From Candidatus Bathyarchaeota archaeon (GTDB lineage Archaea; Thermoproteota; Bathyarchaeia; TCS64): a stretch of DNA of 6,506 nucleotides. Positions 1 to 5,750 of the stretch are shown here, piece after piece. Under the pieces are notes generated by a model. The model saw only the letters and a program-made list of their open reading frames with translations, did no database searches and was not told the DNA's origin. Within the stretch, counting starts at the first letter, position 1, and the number at the start of each line of letters is the position of its first letter. A program made the translations under genes and the position numbers. The stretch covers positions 1 through 6,506 of the forward strand of contig DUKA01000049.1 of the NCBI GenBank assembly GCA_013329615.1. Direction: 5' to 3'.

Positions 1-160
1 TTTTTCAGAAAATCGGGTATGACTGGCACACCGACCACATTTCGAACAGCATCGGACGCAATTAATCAGTGACATTTGACTGATCATAATACTTAACTGA
101 TACGGCGCATTTGATGGCGTAATCGGTGGATTAGAAATCGCTAATTGATAGCAAAACGCA
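1..160. other. AT-rich non-coding stretch
   Basis: No open reading frame with plausible codon use was found here on either strand. The composition is markedly more AT-rich than the genes to the right. Apart from the ACTGAT repeats at 65-101 I see no recognisable element. Any gene whose end lies left of position 1 does not visibly extend into the window. Confidence 0.5.
65..101. repeat. ACTGAT inverted repeat plus a third copy
   Basis: ATCAGT at 65-70 and ACTGAT at 79-84 form a perfect 6-base inverted repeat with an 8-base spacer. A further ACTGAT lies at 96-101. The elements sit in an AT-rich non-coding stretch. They could be an operator for the transcription unit that starts near 199 or for something to the left of the window, but six-base arms can arise by chance. 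What is seen is only the symmetry; the regulatory role is inferred. Confidence 0.25.
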
Positions 161-169
161 ATGGAACGC

Positions 170-180
170 GCTTATACACC
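170..180 (+). promoter_or_regulatory. TATA-like box ahead of the candidate structured RNA
   Basis: The sequence GCTTATACACC matches an archaeal TATA box. Its centre, near 174, is about 25 bases before position 199, where the long-range closing helix of the candidate RNA begins. Archaeal transcription usually starts about 25 bases downstream of the TATA centre, so the predicted start and the first paired base coincide. No clear BRE was identified. Confidence 0.4.
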
Positions 181-198
181 TGCGGCATTGTATGCTTT

Positions 199-366
199 TG
201 CCCAGGTGGGAGCGGACGAAAGGTCGAAGCAGTGGAAGACCCGAAAGCCGCGGAGCCGTGAGGAGCGGGCTGCGAAGGAACTTGGTCGGCTTAGGCTGGT
301 CAGGAAACCTGCACTCCCCAGTTGACGACGCGCAAGCGGTGTCAGCGCGGCGACCTCGCCTGGGCA
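199..366 (+). ncRNA. Candidate structured non-coding RNA, family unknown
   Basis: This GC-rich island in an AT-rich spacer can fold into a closed structure. TGCCCAGG (199-206) pairs perfectly with CCTGGGCA (359-366), and four more pairs with two G-U wobbles are possible inward (207-210 with 355-358). Bases 321-331 pair with 336-346 around a GCAA tetraloop; this stem has one A-G mismatch and three G-U pairs. Alternatively, GGGAG (208-212) pairs with CTCCC (314-318), giving a three-way junction. Inside are GCAG/CTGC (229-232 with 270-273), CCCG/CGGG (240-243 with 266-269), a small hairpin at 249-260 and CAGG-AAA-CCTG at 301-311. I looked for the conserved sequences of RNase P RNA (GAGGAAAGUCC), SRP RNA helix 8 and 5S rRNA and did not find them. 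A 54-codon reading frame (161-325) overlaps but has weak coding character. The 3' end is uncertain and could extend to the T-run at 406-410. Confidence 0.42.
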
Positions 367-379
367 CCCCCGATTCTTA

Positions 380-416
380 GAAAATCACAAAATGAAAGGT
401 GGGGGTTTTTACCCCG
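380..416. terminator. Possible terminator between converging transcripts
   Basis: GGGG and CCCC around position 410 can form a short hairpin. Read rightward, the T5 run at 406-410 follows a G-run. Read leftward, downstream of the serine hydrolase stop at 418, the transcript has several T-rich tracts (around 380-395). Archaeal intrinsic termination relies on T-rich tracts, so this stretch could end the hydrolase transcript, the candidate RNA, or both. The call rests on composition alone. Confidence 0.3.
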
Positions 417-417
417 T

Positions 418-1794
418 CTACCACTTCTTCACGGGGTAGGTGTAGTTCTCGCCCCTCTTCACCCTGACGACCTTCCCACTCTTGTCGAACTCCCATATCA
501 TGTTCTCACCGTGGGAGCCACTGCCCTCCTCGGGGTACATCTTGAACGTGTGTTCCCCGGTTGGTTCGAGCCTGATGAGTGTGGGCGCTGGGTCGGATTG
601 GCTGGGGTCAACGGCGTAGAGACCGCCGTTTAGGGTCAACGTCTGCATGTCGCTCCACGCGTCCCTGTACCTGCCCTCGTAGGTGGTGTATGCCCTGTCT
701 GGCTTGCCCACCTTGCCCTTCGTCAGGGGGTGTGTGAGCCACTGGATCGCCTTCTCGGCGTAGCTGATAGGCAACCCGTCGTCCGAGTTCGTCAGCGCGA
801 CGACCCCCACCTTGTCGTCTGGGCTGGTCCTGATATGCGTCCTGAAGCCCTGCACGGCTCCGCCGTGGCCGACGAAGGTCTTGCCCCCGATGCGGCTCAG
901 CTTGAAGCCTATGCCGAAGCCCTCCTTCCAGTCAGGCTGGAGCCAGTGTGGGCGGTGCATCTCGCGCAGGGTGCTGCCCCGGAGTATCTGTTTGCCGCCC
1001 TCGGGACCGTCCCTGAACTGGAGCATGGCGAACTTGGCGAGGTCCTCGGCGGTGGTGGTCATGTTGGCGGCCGGGGTTATTCCCTTGCAGTTTGTGTAGG
1101 GGGAGACGCTCCTCGATCCGTCGGGCAGCCTTCTGCCGTAGCCCTTCGCCAACTTAGGGTCATCGGGGGCGGGCGGCAACACCAGCGTGTCCTTCATGCC
1201 AAGCGGCTTGAGGATGTTTTCCTCGACGTACTCCGCGTAGGGCGTCCCCGAGACCTCCTGCACTATCTCCCCCGCGACGGTGAGTGCGAGGTTCGAATAC
1301 TTCCAAAGCGTCTCCGTCGGCGCCGCCGCCACCTGCGTCGACAGGAGCTTCATTACCTGCTCGCGAGTGGGGAAGTTGGAGTCTGTCCAGTACGGCGTCG
1401 GAGCCTCCCTTGGCAACCCAGAGGTGTGGGTAAGGAGGTGCCATATCTTGATGGGAGGCGAGTCGGGGTAGTCCTTCTTCAGCTTAAACCAGCTCAAGTG
1501 GGTGGCGACCTCGTCTTCAAGGCTCAGCTTGCCCTTGTCCCTCAGCTGCATCACCGCCGTTGACGTGAAGAGCTTGGTTATCGAGGCTATCCTATACCTC
1601 GTCTTCGGCGTCGCCTCGATCTTCCTCTCGGCGTCGGCGTAGCCGAATCCCTTCGACCAGACCAGCTTCTGATCGCTGACGACGGCGATTGAGAGGCCGG
1701 GCTGGCCCCTGTAAGCCATCTGGGCTTCAATCCACGCGGTGAATATGCCTAGCCCTGAGGGTAGATCAAGGCAACCTAGAATCTCGGAGACCAT
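418..1794 (-). CDS. Serine hydrolase of the beta-lactamase/PBP fold (class C-like) with C-terminal beta-rich domain
   Basis: This 458-residue protein has the three signature motifs of serine beta-lactamase/penicillin-binding-fold enzymes in the right order: S71-I-T-K74 (nucleophile and general base), Y166-S-N168, and H310-G-G312. The catalytic domain spans roughly 18-360. The remaining 95 or so residues look like the lipocalin-like C-terminal domain of archaeal enzymes such as Pab87 of Pyrococcus abyssi; that match is by general resemblance. Known family members are esterases, D-amino-acid-specific peptidases or amidases. No lipid-modified or classical signal peptide is visible, so a cytosolic site is likely, and since archaea lack murein the substrate is probably a peptide or ester. 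The ATG at 1794 is about 26 bases downstream of a TATA box at 1817-1824, which supports this start and a leaderless mRNA. The neighbouring upstream gene ends only 28 bases away, but the promoter suggests independent transcription. The exact substrate cannot be read from sequence. Confidence 0.93.
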   Translation of the reverse strand: MVSEILGCLDLPSGLGIFTAWIEAQMAYRGQPGLSIAVVSDQKLVWSKGFGYADAERKIEATPKTRYRIASITKLFTSTAVMQLRDKGKLSLEDEVATHLSWFKLKKDYPDSPPIKIWHLLTHTSGLPREAPTPYWTDSNFPTREQVMKLLSTQVAAAPTETLWKYSNLALTVAGEIVQEVSGTPYAEYVEENILKPLGMKDTLVLPPAPDDPKLAKGYGRRLPDGSRSVSPYTNCKGITPAANMTTTAEDLAKFAMLQFRDGPEGGKQILRGSTLREMHRPHWLQPDWKEGFGIGFKLSRIGGKTFVGHGGAVQGFRTHIRTSPDDKVGVVALTNSDDGLPISYAEKAIQWLTHPLTKGKVGKPDRAYTTYEGRYRDAWSDMQTLTLNGGLYAVDPSQSDPAPTLIRLEPTGEHTFKMYPEEGSGSHGENMIWEFDKSGKVVRVKRGENYTYPVKKW

Positions 1795-1816
1795 GAATGA
1801 GTCTGCGCCGACTCTG

Positions 1817-1824
1817 TATAAATT
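1817..1824 (-). promoter_or_regulatory. TATA box of the serine hydrolase gene
   Basis: On the minus strand this reads AATTTATA, centred about 26 bases before the ATG at 1794. That spacing predicts a transcript starting at or within a few bases of the start codon. It overlaps the stop codon (1823-1825) of the upstream GNAT-OB gene. Confidence 0.6.
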
Positions 1825-2593
1825 ACATGAGTATTATGAGGCGCCCGTAGCCTACGTTTAGCTGTTTGACGCCGCCGTAGGCGTTGGTGTAGCCTCTCTC
1901 TACCCTGAGGCGCGCCCCGACTTTGACGACCTCGAACTGCTTGTCCCATAGGACCATGACTATCCTGCCTGTGGCGTCCTCGAGCCCCGCGTTGGCTACC
2001 ATGAGTTCCCCGCCCCTCTTAGACCGGACGGAGCGCGGATACGACTTCTCGGTCACCTTGCCCTCGACGGTGACGTTACTCATGCCGTCCTTCAGCGTGC
2101 CTATCGGCGCTATGGCCTCGACGTCGCCGATACGCTTCTCGAACCACCTCGCCCTAACCTTGGGGTCGGTGTGCTCCCAGCCGATCTGCTTGAAGCCGAG
2201 GGACTCGAGGAAGGGAGGCGCGCGTGTGTTCCACTCCGGGGCGCCGAGAGTCCAGAGAGTAGCCTCGGGGTACCTCTCAGCGAGGAGCCCCACGGCAGCA
2301 GAGCCCACCCCTTCTCGGTGGCGGTCGGGGTCGACGAACAGCCTCTCAATGGTAACGTGTGTCCCGCCGGCGCTCACCATGGCGCCGCCGACGACCTCCT
2401 CACCGAGGAGGACCGCGTAGCAGCCGAGGTACTTGAGGGAGCGCGTGTAGAACGCTGGGGAGTCGTAGCCCTGTGGGCCGCCGGGGGCCGGCGCGCCGTA
2501 TTCGACGTCGGAGTCGTACGCCCTCTTCGCGATTTCTGCGAGGCGCTCGGAGTCTATCTCGGAGGCCTCGACGAGGCTAACATCTGCCGCCAT
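1823..2593 (-). CDS. GNAT acetyltransferase fused to an SSB-like OB-fold domain
   Basis: This 256-residue protein has two parts. Residues 1 to about 150 are a GNAT N-acyltransferase: the acetyl-CoA-binding segment is IERLFVDPDRHREGVGSAA (82-100), where H92-R-E-G-V-G97 stands for the usual R/Q-x-x-G-x-G/A, and FLESLGF (128-134) is the typical late helix-strand element. Residues about 163-254 resemble the OB fold of Sulfolobus single-stranded DNA-binding protein: IGTLKDGM, then a DATGRIVMVLWDK strand pair, then the strand ending in LNVGYG. W216, Y235 and Y239 have the same spacing (19 and 4) as the DNA-stacking aromatics W56, W75 and F79 of that protein, as I recall them. The family gives acyl transfer from acetyl-CoA; the fusion suggests the substrate is a nucleic-acid-bound protein or an RNA/DNA-linked amine, which is inference. 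The start codon lies 21 bases after the zinc-ribbon gene's stop, so the two may be co-transcribed; a TATA-like sequence at 2628-2636 also exists. Confidence 0.9.
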   Translation of the reverse strand: MAADVSLVEASEIDSERLAEIAKRAYDSDVEYGAPAPGGPQGYDSPAFYTRSLKYLGCYAVLLGEEVVGGAMVSAGGTHVTIERLFVDPDRHREGVGSAAVGLLAERYPEATLWTLGAPEWNTRAPPFLESLGFKQIGWEHTDPKVRARWFEKRIGDVEAIAPIGTLKDGMSNVTVEGKVTEKSYPRSVRSKRGGELMVANAGLEDATGRIVMVLWDKQFEVVKVGARLRVERGYTNAYGGVKQLNVGYGRLIILM

Positions 2594-2614
2594 TTCATCA
2601 CACGCCTGTGCCTA

Positions 2615-3340
2615 TTACTCATCAGCCTCTATATCTCGCGTCTGGTAGCGGGACGTTATGCCATTCTTAATGTCCTCGCCGAGCCGCCTGTTCAGGGCGG
2701 AGTCGCGGCTGTTCAAGTCCCGGAGAAGTGCCTGGACGGCGGGCACATGCCCACGCAGCGTGGCTATGCGGTCGCATCTTGGTGTCAGCGTCCTGCCGGG
2801 GATGAGTTTCCCGAGTCCGCTCCGCCCCTCCTCGGCGAAGTAGCCGAGGCTCAGGAGGTGTTCCTTCGCCTGCTCGATGACGGCGCCCCATGGGTCGATG
2901 CGCTCCTCGCCAATGAGGCGGCCGACCACCTCGTCTACACTGTCCTTCTTCGCGTCGCCGGTGACGGCTTCGATGATGCCTGCCTCGATTCCACCAGCCG
3001 TTGCCTCGCACCGTTTGAGCGTGACGAAGACCGCATCCGACTTGAATATGAGCGTCTTCTTCTGCCCGATTGTTAGGCTGATGCTCCCTTCCTTCTCAAG
3101 GTGGGCGAAGGCGGCGCGAAGCATCTCCTGCGCCAGCTCCCTCTTCTGCACCTTGGCGTCGCCGCAGGGCAGCTTCTCCCCGGGCGTCAGCGGTTTATCG
3201 AGCCCCGCGAACTGGTCGCCGAAGAGGTAAACTATGCAGCTAGGCGCCAGCGCGGCAACGATCGGGGCGCCACAGTTGGGGCAGAAACGCGCCCCACTGG
3301 CGATCTCCGAGACGCAGCCCACGCACCTCAAACCAGCCAC
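2615..3340 (-). CDS. Zinc-ribbon protein of unknown function
   Basis: With a GTG start at 3340 the product is 241 residues. It opens with a zinc ribbon made of C6-x2-C9 and C20-x2-C23, a CxxC-x10-CxxC pattern that should bind one zinc ion. The rest has no motif I recognise. Residues about 50-90 (a charged helix, then SISLTIGQKK and a strand) could form a winged-helix-like unit, and the region around DPWGAVIEQAKEHLLSLGYF is a conserved-looking helical block. No membrane segment follows the ribbon, so a cytosolic role is likely. An open frame continues upstream to an ATG at 3496, but those 52 codons are T-rich, low-complexity and include the CA-repeat. A TATA box at 3362-3370 lies 26 bases before 3340, matching the spacing at other genes and favouring the GTG; a TTG at 3331 is a further option. 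The gene is followed at 21 bases by the GNAT-OB fusion. Confidence 0.72.
   Translation of the reverse strand: MAGLRCVGCVSEIASGARFCPNCGAPIVAALAPSCIVYLFGDQFAGLDKPLTPGEKLPCGDAKVQKRELAQEMLRAAFAHLEKEGSISLTIGQKKTLIFKSDAVFVTLKRCEATAGGIEAGIIEAVTGDAKKDSVDEVVGRLIGEERIDPWGAVIEQAKEHLLSLGYFAEEGRSGLGKLIPGRTLTPRCDRIATLRGHVPAVQALLRDLNSRDSALNRRLGEDIKNGITSRYQTRDIEADE
2628..2636 (-). promoter_or_regulatory. Possible internal TATA-like box for the GNAT-OB gene
   Basis: The minus strand reads AGATATAGA inside the last codons of the zinc-ribbon gene. Its centre is about 39 bases before the ATG at 2593, which would give a leader of roughly a dozen bases. This is longer than the 26-30 base spacing of other genes here, so co-transcription from the upstream promoter is an equally good reading. 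Confidence 0.3.
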
Positions 3341-3361
3341 GCCTACGATCGACGCACGCCC

Positions 3362-3370
3362 ATAAAATAA
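3362..3370 (-). promoter_or_regulatory. TATA box of the zinc-ribbon gene
   Basis: The minus strand reads TTATTTTAT, centred 26 bases before the GTG at 3340. This is the main reason for choosing that start over the ATG at 3496, because a transcript begun from here could not include the upstream codons. Confidence 0.5.
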
Positions 3371-3377
3371 CCCACCG

Positions 3378-3396
3378 CCCACACACACACACACAG
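3378..3396. repeat. CA dinucleotide tract
   Basis: About eight CA units run through 3380-3396 in the intergenic region, directly behind the TATA box of the zinc-ribbon gene. Dinucleotide runs of this length are uncommon in archaeal genomes and can vary by slippage. If the longer zinc-ribbon frame were translated, the tract would encode alternating Val and Cys, which is unlikely in a real protein. Confidence 0.7.
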
Positions 3397-3653
3397 CGAA
3401 ACACGAAAGGAGGGGAGGCCAAACGAATAAACCAGAAAACAGCCCCGTTGAACAAACTGACCCAGAAAACGACGCCAATGAGAAATGAATGTGCACGAAA
3501 ATGTACGTAAATCGACCAATTTATAGACGAAAAGTGCGCATAAAACGACGCGTTTCTGACACGTAAACCCGCCTAAAGAGCCCTAAAACGTACGCTAATC
3601 AACCCTAACCGCCAACGCTAAAGCCGGAACATGAGAATGTAAAACCGGTCATC

Positions 3654-4409
3654 ATGTCGGGTAGACTCGCCGGTAGGATCGCCCTAGTCACGGGCGCGAG
3701 CAGGGGGATAGGGGAGGCGATAGCCCTCGCCCTCGGGGAGGCGGGTGCGATGATCGCCCTCGTAGCACGCGACCCCGATCAACTCCGGCAGGTCGCCGAG
3801 AAGGCTAAGAAAAGGGGAATACGCGCCGAGACCTTCGCAGCCGACATCTCCAAGGAGGCTGACGTCGACCGCCTCAGGGACGAGGTACTCGGGCGCCTCG
3901 GAGCCGTCGACATAATCGTCAACAACGCGGGCGTCAACATCCGAAAGCCTCTCACCGAGTTCCCCGTCGAGGAGTGGCGCCGCGTCATAGACACGAACCT
4001 GATCGGGCCCTTCCTCGTCTGCAGAGCCTTCGTGCCGACTATGAAGGGACGCGGGTATGGGCGTATCATAAACACGACCTCGACGATGAGCCACGTCGCC
4101 ACCGCGAACCGCACAGCCTACGCGGCGAGCAAGGCGGGGCTCCTCGGCTTCACGCGCGCCCTCGCGATAGAACTCGCCCCAGAGAACATCACCGTCAACG
4201 GAATCAGCCCCGGCTGGTTCGAAACAGAATTGACCAAGCCCATCTGGAGCGACCCCGAGAAGAACGACGATCTCGTCTCCAAGATACCTCTCGGGCGCTG
4301 GGGCGACGTTGAGGATATTGCGAAGCTCGCTGTCTACCTCTGCGCAGAGGAGGCGGGCTACATAACGGGCACCGACGTCAGGATCGACGGCGGCTACACG
4401 GCGCAGTAG
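3654..4409 (+). CDS. Short-chain dehydrogenase/reductase, classical SDR family
   Basis: This 251-residue protein has every hallmark of a classical SDR. The nucleotide-binding motif TGASRGIG is at 13-20, NNAG at 90-93, and the catalytic tetrad is N115, S143, Y156 and K160, with Y-x-x-x-K at 156-160 and the usual 13-residue Ser-Tyr spacing. The sequence ends with the typical YITGTDVRIDGGY. R17 and R39, next to the cofactor's adenine ribose, suggest NADP(H) over NAD(H). The overall pattern is closest to the 3-oxoacyl-ACP reductase/gluconate 5-dehydrogenase-like group, which reduces a carbonyl or oxidises a secondary alcohol. The substrate cannot be assigned, and with no fatty-acid or sugar genes adjacent I give no gene symbol. 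The length is typical of the family. No TATA box lies 26-30 bases before the ATG, unlike other genes here, so this transcript may carry a leader. Its stop abuts the stop of the convergent gene with no gap. Confidence 0.95.
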   Translation: MSGRLAGRIALVTGASRGIGEAIALALGEAGAMIALVARDPDQLRQVAEKAKKRGIRAETFAADISKEADVDRLRDEVLGRLGAVDIIVNNAGVNIRKPLTEFPVEEWRRVIDTNLIGPFLVCRAFVPTMKGRGYGRIINTTSTMSHVATANRTAYAASKAGLLGFTRALAIELAPENITVNGISPGWFETELTKPIWSDPEKNDDLVSKIPLGRWGDVEDIAKLAVYLCAEEAGYITGTDVRIDGGYTAQ

Positions 4410-4967
4410 CTAGTCTATGTACCTGTCGCAGAGCGCCTTCACGTTCTCGGGGGTGAGGTCGAGCCTCATCTCGACGCCCACTTTTAGATCGCGCTTGGTA
4501 ACATGGAAGCCGAACCTGCCCCAGTACTCGACGAGCTTCCGTCCTGCCTCGTCCTGATCCTCGGTGATCATCTTCACCGCCTTGTACCCCGCCTCCCAGC
4601 TGTAGAGCGCGTCGAGCGCTGTCAGCACGGCGCCTACGCCCTTCCTCTCGATGAGGGTCGCGGCGCTGTCCCCGAAGTAGGTGTTCTCCACTACGTCGTT
4701 GTAGCCGAGGTCGAAGGCGAACGGCTCCCCATTCAACGTAAAAAGGATGACCGTGAAGCCCTTCTTCTTCGACCGCTCGACGAGCTCCTTGAGGTTGTAC
4801 TGGAGCTCCTGCCTGAACTTCCGGTTCTCGATGCCCTCAACCATGCGCGCCAGCCCATCGGGGAACTCGTGGTGGACGGTTATCCTGCACTCGCCGCCGA
4901 GGACGCCACTTAGCTTCGCCTCAGCCTTGGCGAGTGCCTCACTCAGAGGGGGGACCTTTAGGCTCAC
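4410..4967 (-). CDS. GNAT-like acetyltransferase, paralog A
   Basis: This 185-residue protein starts with GTG at 4967. Its C-terminal half looks like the GNAT core: IERKGVGAVLTAL (106-118) is the acetyl-CoA pyrophosphate-binding turn and helix, MITEDQDEAGRKLVEYWGRFGF (133-154) the later strand-helix-strand. In the turn, E107 stands where GNATs usually have R or Q (R/Q-x-x-G-x-G). Residues 1-70 are charged and helical (SKKKG at 65-69) and do not match any domain I can name. The protein aligns without a gap to paralog B (5751-6308) at 105 of 185 positions by hand count. The acceptor substrate is unknown; protein, polyamine and small-molecule amines are all possible. A TATA box at 4991-4999 gives the gene its own leaderless promoter in the 60-base gap after the phosphodiesterase gene. 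The stop codon directly touches that of the convergent reductase. Confidence 0.85.
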   Translation of the reverse strand: MSLKVPPLSEALAKAEAKLSGVLGGECRITVHHEFPDGLARMVEGIENRKFRQELQYNLKELVERSKKKGFTVILFTLNGEPFAFDLGYNDVVENTYFGDSAATLIERKGVGAVLTALDALYSWEAGYKAVKMITEDQDEAGRKLVEYWGRFGFHVTKRDLKVGVEMRLDLTPENVKALCDRYID

Positions 4968-4990
4968 ACATCCTGATCGCTCTGTAAGTT

Positions 4991-4999
4991 CTTATAATG
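4991..4999 (-). promoter_or_regulatory. TATA box of GNAT paralog A
   Basis: The minus strand reads CATTATAAG, centred 28 bases before the GTG start at 4967. The spacing supports that GTG start and an essentially leaderless transcript. Confidence 0.55.
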
Positions 5000-5027
5000 T
5001 TCCACCCAACCCGGGGAAGATACCCTT

Positions 5028-5708
5028 CTAGACCCTGTCGGGGTAGTCCGAGATGACGCCCTCGACCCCGAAGCCGACGACCCTGCGGATGTCCCCCGGT
5101 TCGTTCACCGTCCACGGGTAGACCCTGAGACCCGCCGCGTGAGCCCTCGAGACGTAGGCTGTGTCGATTCTCCTGTGGTAGGGGTTGACTGAGTATGCGT
5201 CCAGCTCCGAAGCGGTGGCGAGCGCCTTGATGACATCCTCGTAGGCGAGGGGACCCAGACGCGTCTCCCCTGACAGCTCCCTCATCCTTCTGAGCATCCC
5301 CCAGTCGAAGGAGGTCACGAGGACACTATCCACACGCCAGCTCCCATCGTCGAATAGGCGCATCAGGAAGTCGTAGACCGGCTCCGCCGTCCCAAACCCC
5401 TTCAACTCGATGTTCACGCCTACACGTCCACGCACCACGGAGAAGACCTCCCCGAGGGTGGGGATTTTCTCCCCTTTCCCGGCGTCGAGTGATCTGAGCT
5501 CCCGCAGCGTCATCTCGGCGACCGCGCCGGAGCCGTCCGTCGTCCTGTCGACTGTCTCGTCGTGGATAACGACGAGTTCCCCCGTGGCGCAGATGTGGAC
5601 GTCGAGCTCCACCATGTCCGCCCCGAGGGAGACGGCGGTCGTGAAGGCGCGGAGCGTGTTCTCGGGCTCGTGCCCGGCCGCGCCCCTGTGCCCTATCCTG
5701 AGGACCAT
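5028..5708 (-). CDS. Glycerophosphodiester phosphodiesterase (GDPD family)
   Basis: This 226-residue protein is a compact single-domain GDPD, a TIM-barrel metal-dependent enzyme that hydrolyses glycerophosphodiesters to glycerol phosphate and an alcohol. The signature residues are all present: H7-R8-G in IGHRGAAG, PENT at 15-18, the metal ligands E34 and D36 in VELDVH, the catalytic H49 in VIHDE, E101 and K103 in IELKG, and the closing W199-T-V-N202 and GVISDYPD segments. It has no signal peptide and should be cytosolic. In archaea the substrate would most simply be glycerophosphodiesters from membrane ether-lipid turnover or from the environment, although the stereochemistry of archaeal glycerol phosphate leaves this open. 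It lies between two GNAT paralogs, 60 bases before one and 42 bases after the other. A weak TATA-like sequence (5731-5741) is 28 bases before the ATG, so it may have its own promoter while also being read through from upstream. Confidence 0.93.
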   Translation of the reverse strand: MVLRIGHRGAAGHEPENTLRAFTTAVSLGADMVELDVHICATGELVVIHDETVDRTTDGSGAVAEMTLRELRSLDAGKGEKIPTLGEVFSVVRGRVGVNIELKGFGTAEPVYDFLMRLFDDGSWRVDSVLVTSFDWGMLRRMRELSGETRLGPLAYEDVIKALATASELDAYSVNPYHRRIDTAYVSRAHAAGLRVYPWTVNEPGDIRRVVGFGVEGVISDYPDRV

Positions 5709-5730
5709 GACGAGAAGAGGCTGAGAGTCC

Positions 5731-5741
5731 TAATGAAATAA
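5731..5741 (-). promoter_or_regulatory. Weak TATA-like box of the GDPD gene
   Basis: The minus strand reads TTATTTCATTA, centred 28 bases before the ATG at 5708. The match is weaker than at the neighbours, but the position is the same. Confidence 0.35.
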
Positions 5742-5750
5742 CCGGGTGCC

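Larger units (their letters stand above)
3341..3653. other. Intergenic region between divergent genes
   Basis: The 313 bases between the zinc-ribbon and reductase genes hold the leftward TATA box and the CA tract. CCAGAAAAC occurs at 3432 and again 30 bases later at 3462, with partial similarity continuing for about 20 bases. In 3361-3480 I count about 53 A and 7 T on the plus strand, a strong asymmetry. TATA-like sequences at 3519-3529 (AATTTATAGAC) and 3582-3588 (CTAAAAC) might serve the reductase with a leader. I see no tRNA or other recognisable RNA. Confidence 0.5.

Noticed and set aside
161..325. A 54-codon rightward frame (MERAYTPAALYAF...) overlapping the RNA candidate.
   Set aside because: Codon use is mixed, the product has no recognisable domain, it starts before the likely transcript start near 199, and the base pairing extends beyond its stop. 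It remains the main alternative to the RNA call.
199..366. RNase P RNA, SRP RNA or 5S rRNA.
   Set aside because: The CR-I sequence GAGGAAAGUCC is absent and the CGGCTTA at 287-293 is in the wrong place for CR-V; there is no SRP helix 8 motif; there is no CGAACCCGGAAGU block of 5S rRNA and the length is wrong.
131..367. A 78-codon leftward frame over the same GC-rich block.
   Set aside because: No promoter in that direction, low-complexity Arg/Ser/Pro-rich product and no motif.
730..1563. A 277-codon rightward open frame antisense to the serine hydrolase.
   Set aside because: It mirrors a gene with intact catalytic motifs; its product is rich in Arg, Val and Leu with no domain, as expected from antisense of GC-rich codons.
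2171..3076. A 301-codon rightward open frame antisense to the GNAT-OB and zinc-ribbon genes.
   Set aside because: It crosses two well-supported leftward genes and the gap between them, and shows no motif of its own.
3590..3625. AACCCTAACC resembling telomere repeats.
   Set aside because: Only a single imperfect pair of units in an A/C-rich spacer; archaeal chromosomes are circular.
3341..3653. Replication origin.
   Set aside because: No ORB-like repeats and no orc1/cdc6 gene nearby; only an A-rich skew supports it.
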